Shown here in pieces: positions 11,812 to 23,470 of a stretch of 64,000 bases of DNA. How positions within the stretch are numbered: the first letter of the stretch is position 1; each line of letters begins with the position of its first letter. The stretch lies in the NCBI GenBank assembly GCA_932521025.1, contig OW051472.1, positions 7,750,001 to 7,814,000 on the forward strand, in the 5' to 3' direction. The notes beneath the pieces are model-generated. The model saw only the letters and a program-made list of their open reading frames with translations, was not told where the DNA came from and made no database searches. A program made the position numbers and the translations under genes. This DNA comes from Oscheius onirici (Eukaryota; Nematoda; Chromadorea; Rhabditida; Rhabditidae).

Positions 11812-12474
11812 TTACTTTTGGAATGTTGTGCAAACTCGCCTAAGACTGAACTTTTGCCTAACACTAAAATTATATACTTTATCGTGAAAACTGTAATATA
11901 TACATATCAGCTTGAAGACAGCATTTTCGAAGTTTAGAATGTTGTAGAACAAATAAAGTTCGTCAACTATGCAAAGCGTTAGAACCTTCGAAAATTCAGT
12001 CTCTGATCCGAAAAACGTATATGCAATTGCGTAGTTTTTACAGGAGGCTTCTATAATAATACAGCTTTTACAAAACAAAATCCTCGCATTCTGCCCACTG
12101 GAAAGTCTACTTTTCTGGGAAATGAGCAAAAAGATCCGACTAATTTCCGTTCTCTCTTTTGCCTCTCGTTTAAGCTTGTGTTCTGCTCGTATCATGCGCT
12201 CAATGGAATTGACACACCCTCTCCCCTCCCTCATTTCTGGTTTGTTGATAAAAAGAGTTGCACCTGTGCTCTCGCAGCTGTGACCAGATTTGGAATGCAC
12301 AGTCACACTGTTCCCACTCCAAAAGTTCCTGATCATGTGCGTTTGTTCTAGACAGCTGCTTCCTGAATCTGATTTTCTAACTATGTACAGTAGAGTGTTT
12401 TTGATGAACTGCCTTCTTCCGAACAAGAAAACACCTCTTTTGAACTGTCCTGATCCCAAAGTGCCGACGTTCAC
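11812..12474 (-). CDS. Unassigned 220-codon open frame
   Basis: This is an uninterrupted 663 bp frame starting MNVGTLGSGQFKRG. It has scattered cysteines and basic stretches but no signal peptide or domain I recognise. It lies upstream of the collagen gene on the same strand. The composition matches neighbouring non-coding DNA, and the reading is rich in Phe, Ile and Lys as chance AT-rich frames tend to be. I keep it only because of its length. The region from 12,475 to about 13,940 otherwise shows no gene. Confidence 0.2.
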   Translation of the reverse strand: MNVGTLGSGQFKRGVFLFGRRQFIKNTLLYIVRKSDSGSSCLEQTHMIRNFWSGNSVTVHSKSGHSCESTGATLFINKPEMREGRGCVNSIERMIRAEHKLKREAKERTEISRIFLLISQKSRLSSGQNARILFCKSCIIIEASCKNYAIAYTFFGSETEFSKVLTLCIVDELYLFYNILNFENAVFKLICIYYSFHDKVYNFSVRQKFSLRRVCTTFQK

Positions 12475-13979
12475 ACGAGATTAGACATACTGACCAAAGG
12501 CTCAACAGCTTTGAACTCCGTTTTGTTGCTACAAATCCTCGAATTAAAACTCATCCGACTGCGGTAACTATTACATTCTGCTGAGAAATTAGTCAGGAAA
12601 AGCCGCAGACACTGACTGTATAGGATATTCTGCGACTAGATGGTTCAAGACGCGCTTTAGTATATTTGCTGGTCTTCTAACAGTAACCGCTTCGTGGAGC
12701 TCGGAAACACAAAATTGCATAAAAAGAGCAAGCTCTTTTTTCTTCGAAATGCATATTTGTTACTTTTTGCATTCAAATGATGTCTTAATTGAACTTTTAG
12801 TATCAAACACCAGATAGTTGATGCCCAAAAACAAAACTCGGGGTTCTGCCCTGTTGGCCAGTGTGCTAGTCCTTCCCTATGTTCTTGATCAAGCGCAAGG
12901 TCACGTGCGAAATCTTTCCGTCAGCAGGAAGTAGTTTTTCGAGCGACTAGCGCATTGGTCACTTTTTGTCTTCCCGCCTGACACATACCGGAATGAGCAC
13001 AATGAACAAAAAGTAGTTTTCTCACAGTTGCTTAAGTTCAACAAATAAAAAAATGAAAAGACCAAAGAATCAGCTGTTGGATGTGTTAGACATCGACATC
13101 ACATGAGAAGATGGTACCCGAACTGTTTGCTTAATTGCTCCTTATCATATGATCGTCGGACCACTATTCTATCCATTGGACCACTACCACTATCCCAAAC
13201 TACACATATGCTACCAGATTTTACTCGTTGACTTTTTATGCAGCGCATTTTACAGCCTCATATAACTACGGCTAAGGTAAGCTCTTCAGCCGATCGAGTC
13301 ACTTTTAACTCATTTTTCTTGGAATAAAAAAACCAAAGTTTTCACCACTTCCTCTTTCTTTGATTCAAAGCGCCTTGAAACATCTCGATCATCAAGATAG
13401 AACAAGATGTGGCCGATCGAGTGGCCGGGCTGTATCATTGAAATCATGGTGACTCTTCCTGACAGAAACTTCTCATTTACCGTAATCCTACAGTAATGAA
13501 TTGGCTCTGTTGTTTAGACTCTTACCAGAGCGAAACTGATCAAAGATTGTCTTATCTAGGAGACCGAACTTCACACCCAGAGATGACCTTTTGCACCGAC
13601 TGTCACACAGCTGACCTCTCTCTTTTTCCTCTTTGGATCCAAAAATATTTAAAAAATACAGGGTGACCGCGACTCTCTATGCGATACTTCAAGCCTTTCA
13701 AGCGGCCAGATAGACTCTTGATAGGCGTCAAGATCATTGGAATTGGTTTTTAAGTCTTTAAAGTGTTTAACACAACTAATCACAAGTAATGACAGAGTGA
13801 CCTGAGTTACAGCAATTTTATGGGCCAATGATTAGAGGAGCCACATTTCCTAAAACTTTTGTTCGAACTGTTCTTCCGATCAGCGTATCTGTATTTTTTA
13901 CCTCATTTGACACTAATATAACGAACTTCCAGATCGTCTGGTGAAAAAGTCTCAGTTCGGCGTCTTCTCCCAAGCCGTC

Positions 13980-16350
13980 ATGGCCGACCGGGCCGCCTTC
14001 GCCGAGGACGGCCCCGGCTCTTCCTCCTCTCGTCGTAAGCCGCGAACTTTCAGTCTCCCCTGTGCTATTTGCTGTGGGAGTGCAACCGGATACCATTACG
14101 AGGTTTTTAATTTTCTCTATACTGTGAAAATAAGGCTCAGGTTCCGTCCTGCAATGGCTGCAAGACATTCTTCCGGCGGACAGTCCTTTCACGAAAGACC
14201 TATCGCTGTATCAGCGGAGACGGCAAATGTCTGGTCGATCGAAATATCGCTGGTGAGTCAAACGTTCGATCTTTTTGGACGATCGAAAGAGTAGATTTTA
14301 TCAGAAAGAAAACCTGAAAATAAGCAGTTTTTGGACCACTTTTCGAACCGACCATTAGAAACACAATAATAACTTGATCAATCTGAAAAATATATCTGAA
14401 ACCTCAAGCAAAGCATTTAGAAAGACGTTTTCTTTACACACATAAGAAGGACTTTCAAAGAACGTAAAGATCAGTTTGGGCAAAATGTCGAAGCCTATGA
14501 TGGTCTACCCAAAATAATATCAGCGACAAGTCGAGTTCCTGGTTCCAGTCATCAATTCCTAGAGAGACAGACTCTTGTCATTTATTGGCTCTTCTGTTCG
14601 TTGCAGGAACTTAGATTTACAGTAGCTAAAAAAGCAAATTTTTAGTCGGAAGCCTTGCCCCAAAATCTCGCACCAGAGAACCAGAAAAGAAGAAGGAAGA
14701 AAATTGAAAGAGCGGACTTGGGAGAGAGAGAGAGATTGGGTTTATTTCAGACCTTTATTTCAGAAAAGATTCGCTGTCGCCACTGTCGCTACGAGAGATG
14801 TCTGACCGAGGGCATGTCGCCGGAATCTGTCACAACACTGTCGAGTCTTCTTGAGCCGGAGACGCTGGAATTGCAACGAGTCTTGAAACTCGAGCAAGAG
14901 TGCGCGACCTATAAACCGGAAGTCGTGTCTTGGGCAGATGCCCAAACTCTTCGACGACTCAGTGGCCCGATTTTGGAAAAGAATCAAATCGTATGTAGCT
15001 TTCAATTATGTAGAAAAAGACAAAATCTTAGGGACCTGACTATCGACTTCCACCGGATCATGAAGGTGCCATGTCGAAAGATCTTTTGAAGGCTTACCGT
15101 TTCGCCGCCGACTTTGAAGATTTTCATCAGATCGCCACAGAATCTCAGGTTTGTAATTATTTTTTATTATTCTCACGTGTAAATATATTCGCCATCGATG
15201 CTTTCAAAGACTAGAGCGGAAACTTGAAGAATGACTGCAAATAGTTCCCGCTCTGGTTATTCAAAAGAGCATTCGACATATGTACATCTGAGCCTTAAAA
15301 TAGCCGAATTTATCCTATCAATTCGACAAGATGACGTGAAAGCTGACTGGTTAGCCATCTGATCCACGGATGAGCGGATGGTACATGGAAAACTCGAGAG
15401 GTCATAAATCGCGAACAAGGAAGAATAGGAGGGGTTGGGAGAGGAGGAAACTTAAAGGGACAGTGAAGAAAAATTAACAAAATTCCAGGATGAAATCGTG
15501 CGAACAATCGTCTTCCCACTTACCGTCGTCAAAGAGGCAATGGATCTCGTGGACAGCGAGGAAGAGGCACGCGCACATTTTGGCCAACATTTGGCTAAAC
15601 TCGTTTCGCCGTTTTTGCGAGAATCTGTGGAACACAATGAGTTTGTTCTAATGAAGGCCCTCCTTCTACTGAACAGTGTAGCCATGGCTGGGAGTGCCAA
15701 TGGAGAGGAGTCTCGAAGTCGTCATTTGAAACTGGTCCTACGCTACTTCAACGAAAGAAATGGTGAGGAAAATAAAGGGTCGGGGAAGCTATGCGAACTG
15801 TTAAGCGCTAACTGTAGAAAACATGAAGCAACATGAACGGCAAACAGGGCGAACAGTCAGAAAATTCGAATATGAGAGCTCTGTTGCAAAACGCTGACTG
15901 ATATTCAACTTCAGAAGAAAAAAGGTTCAAGCAGAACTCACAGCGTATTGTAGGCAGTACCAGACTGTAGCTTGAAAGAAAATACAAATCTAACCTTTTG
16001 GAAAGATGTGTAGAAATTTCTGACGAGGACTCAACAGTCTGGATAAACGTGACTAAAAGTTATCAAAACTTTACATGTTTTTGAGCTTTTTTGGACGAGA
16101 TTTTGTCATGTAAACGATTGACAAAAACTAGAGACACGGGGGCCTTTCCGGTACAGTAACTCGACATTCAGGATCTCAAGCCCCTGGTCGAATCGTCACA
16201 GTCATGTGCGCCTTCCACTCGCTGATCGCTCAGGCTGGAAGTGCAGCCGTCTCACCCAGCTCCTCTCGTTCTGGATCTCAGCCATCTTCTGCCTCTCAGC
16301 ATGTTCCAATGGAAACGGACGAGCCGCAGCAGAAAGAGTCTACTCCATAA
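13980..16350 (+). CDS. Nuclear hormone receptor (supplementary NHR type)
   Basis: This is a DNA-binding transcription factor. Exons: 13980-14102, 14141-14252, 14764-14990, 15032-15148, 15489-15762 and 16172-16350, together 1,032 nt (343 aa) with phases closing. A short Ser-rich N-terminus precedes a C4 zinc-finger domain (residues about 28-95). The first finger is CAICCGSATGYHYEVPSCNGC with P-box CNGCKTFFRR, typical of the expanded nematode supplementary receptors. The second finger ends CRHCRYERCLTEGM. A helical ligand-binding region follows (…LRYFNERN…), and a Ser/Gln-rich tail ends the protein. The ATG at 13,980 is used because the longer frame opens with GTG. The ligand-binding domain is compact, and whether it binds a ligand cannot be judged. 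Introns 2 and 4 are 511 and 340 bp; the others are under 45 bp except intron 5 (409 bp). Confidence 0.88.
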
Positions 16351-16566
16351 TCAGTTCAAAGCTCTTATTTTCCTCTGATCTGCAATTTCGCTTTTTTCTA
16401 GTTTCCTCAAAGTCCAATTCGCATCAGCTGTAGTCATTTTTGGTGCATAACAACATATTATTGTTAATATATCTCACGTTTTCAACAAAGCTATTGGTTC
16501 AAGATGTTTATTTTCTTGCTTTTTTGATGTGCTAGTAGTGTCTTTTTCACTATCGATTGATAGATT

Positions 16567-17646
16567 TCATTTCTTCGTCAGAAGTGCTCCTGAAGCCGCT
16601 TTGGATGGTGGAATAGAAGCAATAGTCATAGTCGAGGGCGCGGCGACCGAAAGACACAGACTGGTAGTGGGAGTTTGATTCGAATTAGTCGGGGCAGAAC
16701 CAGGAGGAAGTGTCATCGTTGAGTATATCGGATCCTGGTCAACTGAAGAAACTGCAGTCATCGTCGAGTTCCCAAAAGTTTTATTGAAAGCCGTCTTGGT
16801 GGAACCAACACCGACAGCTGGAAGAAGGTTGTCCCATAATAGAACCAGATGGAGTGGCTGATGTCATCGTAGAGGAGACTCCAGAAGTGGCTGGGATGGA
16901 AGCAGTAGTCGACGGAGCGGCGACCGAGAGACACAAACTCGTAGTAGGAGCTTGACTTGAAGCAGACAGGGCTGTTCCTGGGGAAAGTGTCATTGTTGAA
17001 TAAATCGGATCCTGGCCAACTGCAGAGCCACATAGAAGTCCAACAGCGGTCGTGGATCCAGGAGGAGTCATTGTTGACGACGTTCCAGCTGCTGAAGACA
17101 GCCCTCCAATTGAGGAAGGAGCTGCAACGGAAAGGCACAGACTCGTTGGAGGACTTTTTATAGTCGAGCCAGAAGAAGCAGATCCAACAGAAGAGCTCGT
17201 GGCAGTCGGATGACCAACAGCACTCATAGTTGAACCTGATTTTTGATTAACAGCGACCGTGGTTGAAGAGCTGGAAGCCTGAGTCCTCGTTGAAGAGGTT
17301 CCTTCAAAAGGTGGCTGACCAAAAGCCGTCATTGTTGAACTTGAGACTTTTCCACCACCAGCAGTCCCTGTTGAGCGTTCAGGAGTCGTGGATGACGATT
17401 TTCCAGACGTACCCACTGCTGTCGTTTTCTCAGATTCAGCACCAGTTCCACTTACAGAAAGGTAAGCTGACTGAGATTGTCCTCCACTACTTCCAGGAAT
17501 AGCTATGTAAGTAGAGGTTCCTCCTCCAGGTACAGCAGCTGTAAGTTCAGTTCCTGAGTTAATGTAGGCCTACTGGGGACCAGATCCACCATTTGGACCG
17601 CAAAAATAAACGGAACTAATTCAGTAAATAAATACACGCCTTTCAT
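16567..17646 (-). CDS. Ser/Thr-rich secreted repeat protein
   Basis: Exons 17646-17599, 17569-16846 and 16817-16567 total 1,023 nt (340 aa). Two ultra-short introns (29 and 28 nt) are needed to keep the frame; without them the gene looks frameshifted. Residues 1-16 (MKGVYLFTELVPFIFA) form a signal peptide. The rest is Ser/Thr/Gly/Pro-rich, mucin-like, with internal repeats. A TSLCLSVAAPS block occurs three times and DPIYSTMTL twice. It follows the GART stop codon by only 34 bp on the same strand, and an AACAG acceptor-like site lies just upstream of its ATG, suggesting a downstream operon cistron. The function is unknown. The low-complexity composition makes homology calls unsafe. Confidence 0.6.
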
Positions 17647-17660
17647 TCTCGGAACTGTTA

Positions 17661-17675
17661 TATAGCAAACTTTTA
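17661..17675 (-). terminator. Polyadenylation signal of the GART gene
   Basis: On the minus strand AATAAA lies a few bases after the GART stop and before the acceptor-like site that precedes the Ser/Thr-rich gene. That is the arrangement of an operon intercistronic region. Confidence 0.45.
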
Positions 17676-17680
17676 TTGTT

Positions 17681-20600
17681 TTACAAACTCAAAAAACTTT
17701 TTGCAACTTTTTCCATAGCTTCTGGAAAAAGTTTATACTCTTCTTGCTGGATTTTCGAGTGAAGTGACGTCTCATCATCGTCATCTTCTATCGGAACGGC
17801 AGACTGTGCGATTACCTCGCCGTGATCCATCTGTTCGTCGACAAAATGAACAGTGCAGCCGGTAACTTTTGCGCCAAAGTCGAGGGCATCTTTCACGGCT
17901 TGGGCGCCTGAAATGAAGAAAATTTCTGAGAGTTCAATGAGTTACCTTTGAAAGAAGGCAGTAAAGAAGGATGAATGTTGATTATTTGCTTGTTCCAAGT
18001 TTTGACAAACTCCTCCGTAAGCAGACGCATATATCCAGCAAGACAGATCAGCTCGACTCCGGCTTCTTTGAGCTCGGCAGTCATAAGTCTCTCCCCTTCT
18101 TCTCTTACAGCAGTATGTGAAATAACTTTAGTGGCAATTCCCATATTGGAGGCCACATCCAATCCTTTAACTCCAGGCTTGTTAGAAACCACAAGGATGA
18201 TTTCACAGTTAGAGTCGGGACGTCGTGTCCTTTTCACCAGATTGACCATATTGGTGCCAGTTCCAGAGATGAGGATTGCGACCTAAAGTTCCTTGGAGTG
18301 TAAAATTCTGTCTCCTGATACCTTGACTCTCCTGCTGTCCGCCATCCTTGTATAGACAGCTCGATTGAAGGCTCGTTCCAGGTTTATAAAATTGATAAGT
18401 TCGTCTCCTTTCTTTTCCACGATCCATCCAATTCCAATAGGCTCTTCTCCAGCTTGACGGAGTCTTTCCTTGACGACCTCGTAGTCCATCGGGTTCACGA
18501 CTAGAATCATTCCGATGCCGCTAAAAGCATATGTATTTTTAAAAGAGCCTCTCCTTACCAGTTAAACGCCTTGACCATCTCCTTGTCTTCGACTGGACCC
18601 GCCGCTGCTAACCAGTCAAAAAGATGCATTTTCTCCCAGGAAGTCGCGTCGATCTCCATTGCCAGCGATACTTTCGAGTCCAGAACCCTGATAGCGTTCT
18701 CCTGGATTCCTCCACCCGTTATATGAGCACAGCCCGAGACCAAACCATCTTTCAAGAGCGGGAAAACTGATTTTATATAAAGACGCGTGGGTGCCAAAAG
18801 TGAAGAACCTGAAAATTGCTCAAGTACTTCAATTTAATTACATACCAAAGGTTGTGGAAGAATCCCAAGGAGTCTTGTCCTTGTAGGATAGTTTGTTCAG
18901 AGACATGATCTTCCTGACCAACGAAAAGCCATTGGAATGGACACCAGAAGATTTGAGACCTATCACAATGTCTCCAGGAGCCATTTTGCTCGTAGCTGGT
19001 AGTAAAGGCCATTCTGGATCGCGAACAGCGATGGCACAGCCTGCCAAATCCCATTGCTTCGGAAGATAGACTCCGGGCATCTCAGCTGTCTCTCCGCCGA
19101 CCAGACTGCATTCCGCCTGAAATTCTGGACTGTTGTTGATTTTGAAAGGAAAGGTACCTCTTTACAAGCTCTGGCAATAGATCCGACAACATCCGCTGCC
19201 ATTTTTCGGTTCAAGGATCCCGTCACGAAATAGTCGAGGAAGGCAATGGGCTTGGCACAATGGCAGAGCACGTCGTTGACACACATGGCCACTACATCGT
19301 ATCCGATACCGGAATAGTCCTCCATAGCGTCAGCAATCGCTATTTTGGTCCCGACGCCGTCGATTCCGACGACTATTTGGGAGCCATTCAAATATCCGGC
19401 TTCTTTGAAGTCGATCAAGGCTCCGAAGCCGCCAATTTGACTGGTTCCAGGAAGAAGAGTCGACTTGACCAGTCCTTTAATGTCTTCAACAAAGGCATTT
19501 CCTTCGGCTACGTCTACACCAGAATCACCGTAGGTTACGGAAGAGGAGACATTAACTTTGTCTTCCCTGAAAATTTGAAATAGGGACAAACAAACAAAGA
19601 CTCACTTTTTTCTTTGGCCGATGTCTCTTCTGAAGAATTTTCCCTCAAACTTGATCTCTTCGGCAGCTTTGACAGCCTTTTCTCTGGCATCATCAGCTGT
19701 TTCTGCTAACGAAGTCACACAGAATATCCTTCCACCATTCGTGACCACATCGTCACCCTGTCTTGCCGTCCCACAATGGAAAATTACCGTGTCGTCAGAA
19801 TCCAACGGGATTTCTGAAAGTTCACTTATTGTATCTAAGAGACAAAATTACCGTAGATGAATGTTCCTTTGTCTCCCTTGGCCGGATAGTCTCTCGAAGA
19901 AAGCACAATTCCACAGCCGGGACGAGTATCCCATTCAATTGAGTACTCTCCGAGCATTCCCTTGCAACAGGCGTGGAAAATGTTGTAGAGATCAGAATTG
20001 AGGAATCTCATGAGAAGCTGAACCCTTTTTGATTGTGTTCACAAGCTTAAACTGACCTCCGTCTCCGGATCCCCGAATCGGCAATTGTATTCCAACAGTT
20101 TTGGTCCCGTTTTCGTCACCATCAGGCCGGCATAGATGACTCCCTTGTAGACAATTCCACGTTTCTTCAGTCCTTCGAGAGTTCTTTTTAGAATCTCGTC
20201 AATTTGTCTGTCAGTTTCCGGCGTCACTTGAACTGGTCCAACAACACCCATTCCGCCAGTATTCGGACCTTCATCGCCTTCGAGAAGACGCTTGTGATCG
20301 CGGATCAGGGGCATTCGGGAGAAGGTTTCGCCGTCGGTGAAACAAAGAGCCTAAAATTAATTTCCTGTCGGTAGAAATATGTAGAAAAACCTACCGATAC
20401 TTCGTATCCAGTAAGGCCTTCTTCAATAAGAATCTTCTCACTGCTTTGTCCAAATTGTCCCTAAAATCTTTCATGTTCTTTTGTCTCTGACAATGAGACA
20501 TTTCTATGAAACTTTGGGGGTTGGACAGTTTTGCAGCCTACGTCAAAAAAGTGGCAAATCTTACCTCTAGCATTGACTTTGCTGCATGAATAGCCTCCTG

Positions 20601-21109
20601 TTTGGATCTAGCTACCACCACGCCTTTCCCTGCTGCTAGACCATCAGCTTTGACAACCAACACCTCCCAGTTGCTTTCTTCGATAAACTGTTCAGCCTTC
20701 TCAATCGAGGTAAAGGATTCAAAATCAGCCGTCGGGAGATTGTACTCTCTCATAAACTCTTTCGAAAAGACCTTGGAGCTCTGAAAACAGATTTTAAAAA
20801 TGTGGTGGATATTCGTACCTCGAGTTGTGTGGCTTCTTTGCTCGGTCCAAAAATGGCCAGCCGATCAGATATCTCGTCAACAATACCGGCAGCCAGATAG
20901 GCTTCGGGACCGACAACAACCAAATCGATCATGTTTTCCTTTGCAAACTTGACAATTTCGTCTGCTTTGGTTGGATCGACGGGGGCTGAGGGAAAACTGC
21001 TCCCGTTTCCGGGACAGAGAAAAACTTTGTCGACATGGTAGCACTGTGAGAGTTTCCAGGCAAGAGCATGCTCACGACCGCCTGCTCCGAGAACGAGGAC
21101 AGACGGCAT
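17681..21109 (-). CDS. gart: Trifunctional GARS-AIRS-GART purine enzyme
   Basis: It catalyses steps 2, 3 and 5 of cytosolic de novo purine synthesis: GAR synthetase, GAR formyltransferase and AIR synthetase. Twelve exons total 2,934 nt (977 aa), close to the usual length of about 1,010, and all phases close. GARS (about 1-413) starts MPSVLVLGAGGREHALAWKL with VVVGPEAYL, ATP-grasp VVKADGLAAGKGVVVA and FGDPETE. AIRS (about 414-790) has YGDSGVDV, GIDGVGTK, VGGETAEMPGVY and HITGGGI. GART (about 791-977) has ISGTGTN, the catalytic NIHPSLLPSFKG and DHGEVIAQSAVPI. Exons: 21109-20819, 20780-20565, 20460-20395, 20350-20057, 20017-19852, 19813-19606, 19566-19158, 19116-18846, 18808-18559, 18520-18322, 18282-17946 and 17907-17681. 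An acceptor (TTCTTCTTCAG) abuts the ATG, suggesting trans-splicing. Confidence 0.96.
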
Positions 21110-21689
21110 CTGAAGAAGAAAATAACAGTTGAGAGTCTGGATCGGGAGACAAAACAACAATGACAAGTGCAGAAAACAGGTTGATATTGCTATCTTTCTC
21201 TCAAAAGGGGGAGGAGATAGCGTCGAACACAATTGGGCTGTCGCGGACAAGGGGAGCAGGGTCGAGGGGTCAGTTCAAAGAATTATGTTGAGATTGGATC
21301 TAAAGGGTCAAAGAAAGGCGGTCTACGATACAAACTAGTGTTTCTTCACAAATACAAATGTAGAAATTGGGAAACCTTTTGAATCTGTTTCGAATATAAA
21401 ATTTAAGCGAAATTAGAACATTCGAAAACTTCCAAAGACAATCTCTCAAATAGCCTTATCTAGCGGAAATTTGCATAAAAAGTTCTTCTGCTCGAAAACA
21501 GGTGTTTGCGCTACCGCGACAAACTTTTACACAAAAATCTATTTCGAACAAAAAAAGTATTCAATTGAAAAGTATTGTGAACAATTTTAATAGTTGAAAA
21601 GTTTTTGTTTTTAATAGTTTTTGAAGTTTTGTTTAATTATCATGCGAAAAAGTTTCAAAACAGTTCAATTGACACTAGCTTGGCATACT

Positions 21690-22111
21690 ACGACGATGTG
21701 AGTTTCGCTTCCTTTAAGTCCTACTGCACACCCATCTTCCAGGGAGAACACCTTCAACAACTGCAGATACATCAATCTTGACCAGCGAGATGGCGGAAAG
21801 AAGGGAAAGAAGTCTTCGAGTAAGAACGAGAGAGAGCAGAAGAGGATGTGAGTCTTGCTTCTTCTGTTTGTCAATCAATTTTGCAGCAAGAACACGTTCA
21901 TTGCCAGCAAGATCTACGTTCGGCGGGGACGCAGAAGATCGTCGAAGAAGGTCAAGCCGGCTGGAGAAGACTCGCTTGAGAAGGGAATGACCGCCGATCA
22001 GATTCGCGCACAAGCGAGAAGCTGGACAAAGAACTGGCCGAGCTGGAGCAAAAGGAACAACACGAAGAGGAGTCGCCGCAGCTGACTCAGAAGGACAACG
22101 AGAGTTCGGCG
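21690..22111 (+). pseudogene. Lys/Glu-rich gene, array copy 1 (possibly broken)
   Basis: Three coding pieces are separated by consensus introns (GTGAGTTTCG…CTTCCAG and GTGAGTCTTG…TTTGCAG). The second exon reads ENTFNNCRYINLDQRDGGKKG, and the third is Lys/Arg-rich (KKVKPAGEDSLEKG), with an acidic tail to TAG at 22,111. The acidic tail (SEKLDKELAELEQKEQ) is in another frame than KVKPAGEDSL. Copy 2 at 22.6-23.1 kb has the same offset, and there a 35 nt intron could explain it; here the matching donor reads GA, not GT. So this copy is either decayed or spliced differently. The function is unknown. Confidence 0.4.
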
Positions 22112-22149
22112 TAGACAGCTCTCGACTATACGGGTCCAAAACTAAATAA

Positions 22150-22345
22150 ATGACTACTAGGGTGACTTGTACTTCTTCCCATATCCCCTCCTTTTCCTCT
22201 TTTGTTTTCCCTAGCCAGGGTGTTGGCTAGCAACCTTCTAATACTGGCCTCCAGTAGCTGGACCTCTGGCCTATCTGATGAGTTCCCACCTTGGTTCAGG
22301 AGGTCAGTAGCTATCTGTGTAATAGGCTAAGGGACGAAACACTCT
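22150..22345 (+). repeat. Repeated 3' tail, copy 1
   Basis: A segment of about 200 bp, starting GACTTGTACTTCTTCCC and containing TAGCCAGGGTGT, TCCAGTAGCTGGACCTC and GATGAGTTCCCACC, recurs after 24,640. It recurs partly after 23,130. Each copy lies just 3' of a member of the local gene array, so these look like duplicated 3' untranslated or flanking DNA. Confidence 0.7.
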
Positions 22346-22581
22346 CTGGCAGCAGAAAGACTTGCTTCTGTCTGTGCCAGGCATTTTGGGTCGCAGTAGA
22401 ATGAATTTTGAGCACGTCTTTAATTCTTATTTAGGTCACTATCTTTGTTCTACTGTATCTTCTTTTACCTGTTTCTTCTTATTCATTTATATATGCAACC
22501 CGACGCAGCCTGTAAAAACACACCATAGGTCAAAATCAAAGGTCTACGTCCTGGTCCTATGACCGTTGCAACCGCTCCACC

Positions 22582-23092
22582 ATGAAGTCCTACAGCCTCC
22601 GGTACCTACAGTCTCTGTAGGCCTAGTTGACACTCACTTTTGCAGCAAGAAAGAGTTCCACGACAACGTGGTCCTCATCGACTAAAGGGAAGGGAAAAGA
22701 AGGTCGTCAACCAGGCACTCCACCAGGGCCAGTAAAACCTTGAAGTAGAGGAGGAGCAAGCAGCAAGAAGAGGCGACATCACGCGGAAAGAAGGCTATAC
22801 CCAAGCGAAAGAAGAAGAGACAACGAAAATCCCGTTTGTGGACCTGCTGTACTGAACCAAGCCAAGTCTGCCGAGAAGAAGAAAGCCAAGCCTGATGTGA
22901 CGAGCAAAGTCAAGTCGGCTGCCGAAAAAGAGTCGTTGGTGAAGGGATCGACTGAACAGTCGATGAGACTCAGATCGAGAAGCTGTTCGAGATGGAAAAG
23001 GATGAAGCGAACCAGGAAGCCACCACTAAAGACGAAGATGTCGACACTTCGCCGGAAAGTTCGACCAAAACTGCGCACCTGCCCACTGACTA
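22582..23092 (+). pseudogene. Lys/Glu-rich gene, array copy 2 (possibly broken)
   Basis: This is a paralogue of the unit at 21.69-22.11 kb. KEFHDNVVLID aligns with NTFNNCRYINLD, KVKSAAEKESL with KVKPAGEDSL, and the acidic tail IEKLFEMEKDEANQEAT with SEKLDKELAELEQKE. It ends at TAG at 23,090-23,092. A 35 nt intron (GTGAAG…CTCAG, ending near 22,975) would join the basic and acidic parts in frame. Another 32 nt candidate lies near 22,733. A stop after VVLID, where copy 1 has DQRD, argues for decay unless it is spliced out. No family is recognised. Confidence 0.4.
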
Positions 23093-23470
23093 GATAAGGA
23101 AAAGTTCGGTTAACAGAGTAAATGTCTTCCGAACTGACTTGTACTTCTTCCCATATCCCCTCATTTTACTCCTTCGTTTTCTCTATCAAGGGTGTCTGAT
23201 GGGGTCCGTTGACCCATCTGTAATCGTGGAACGCCTTACTGGCTGATTGGGTCCACTGGATCCGTTTGAAGTACTCTCAGACTGGGAGCTCCGTGTTTTT
23301 GGAAATTTTACTATTTTGAACAGACTGTCAATGTTTTCTGACAGGATGCCAAATTTCGTAGCCAATCATTTGGAGAGTTTGTTTTACCGTTTTCTCAAGA
23401 AAAATAGGTCATTACCGTAACCCTTTCAATTTCGAAGAAGAGTCCGTAACGTCTGCTGCTCGCTCCGCTG

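Noticed and set aside
16781-16845. Frameshift making the Ser/Thr-rich gene a pseudogene
   Set aside because: A 28 nt GT-AG intron joins the two frames exactly, and the repeats continue in frame.
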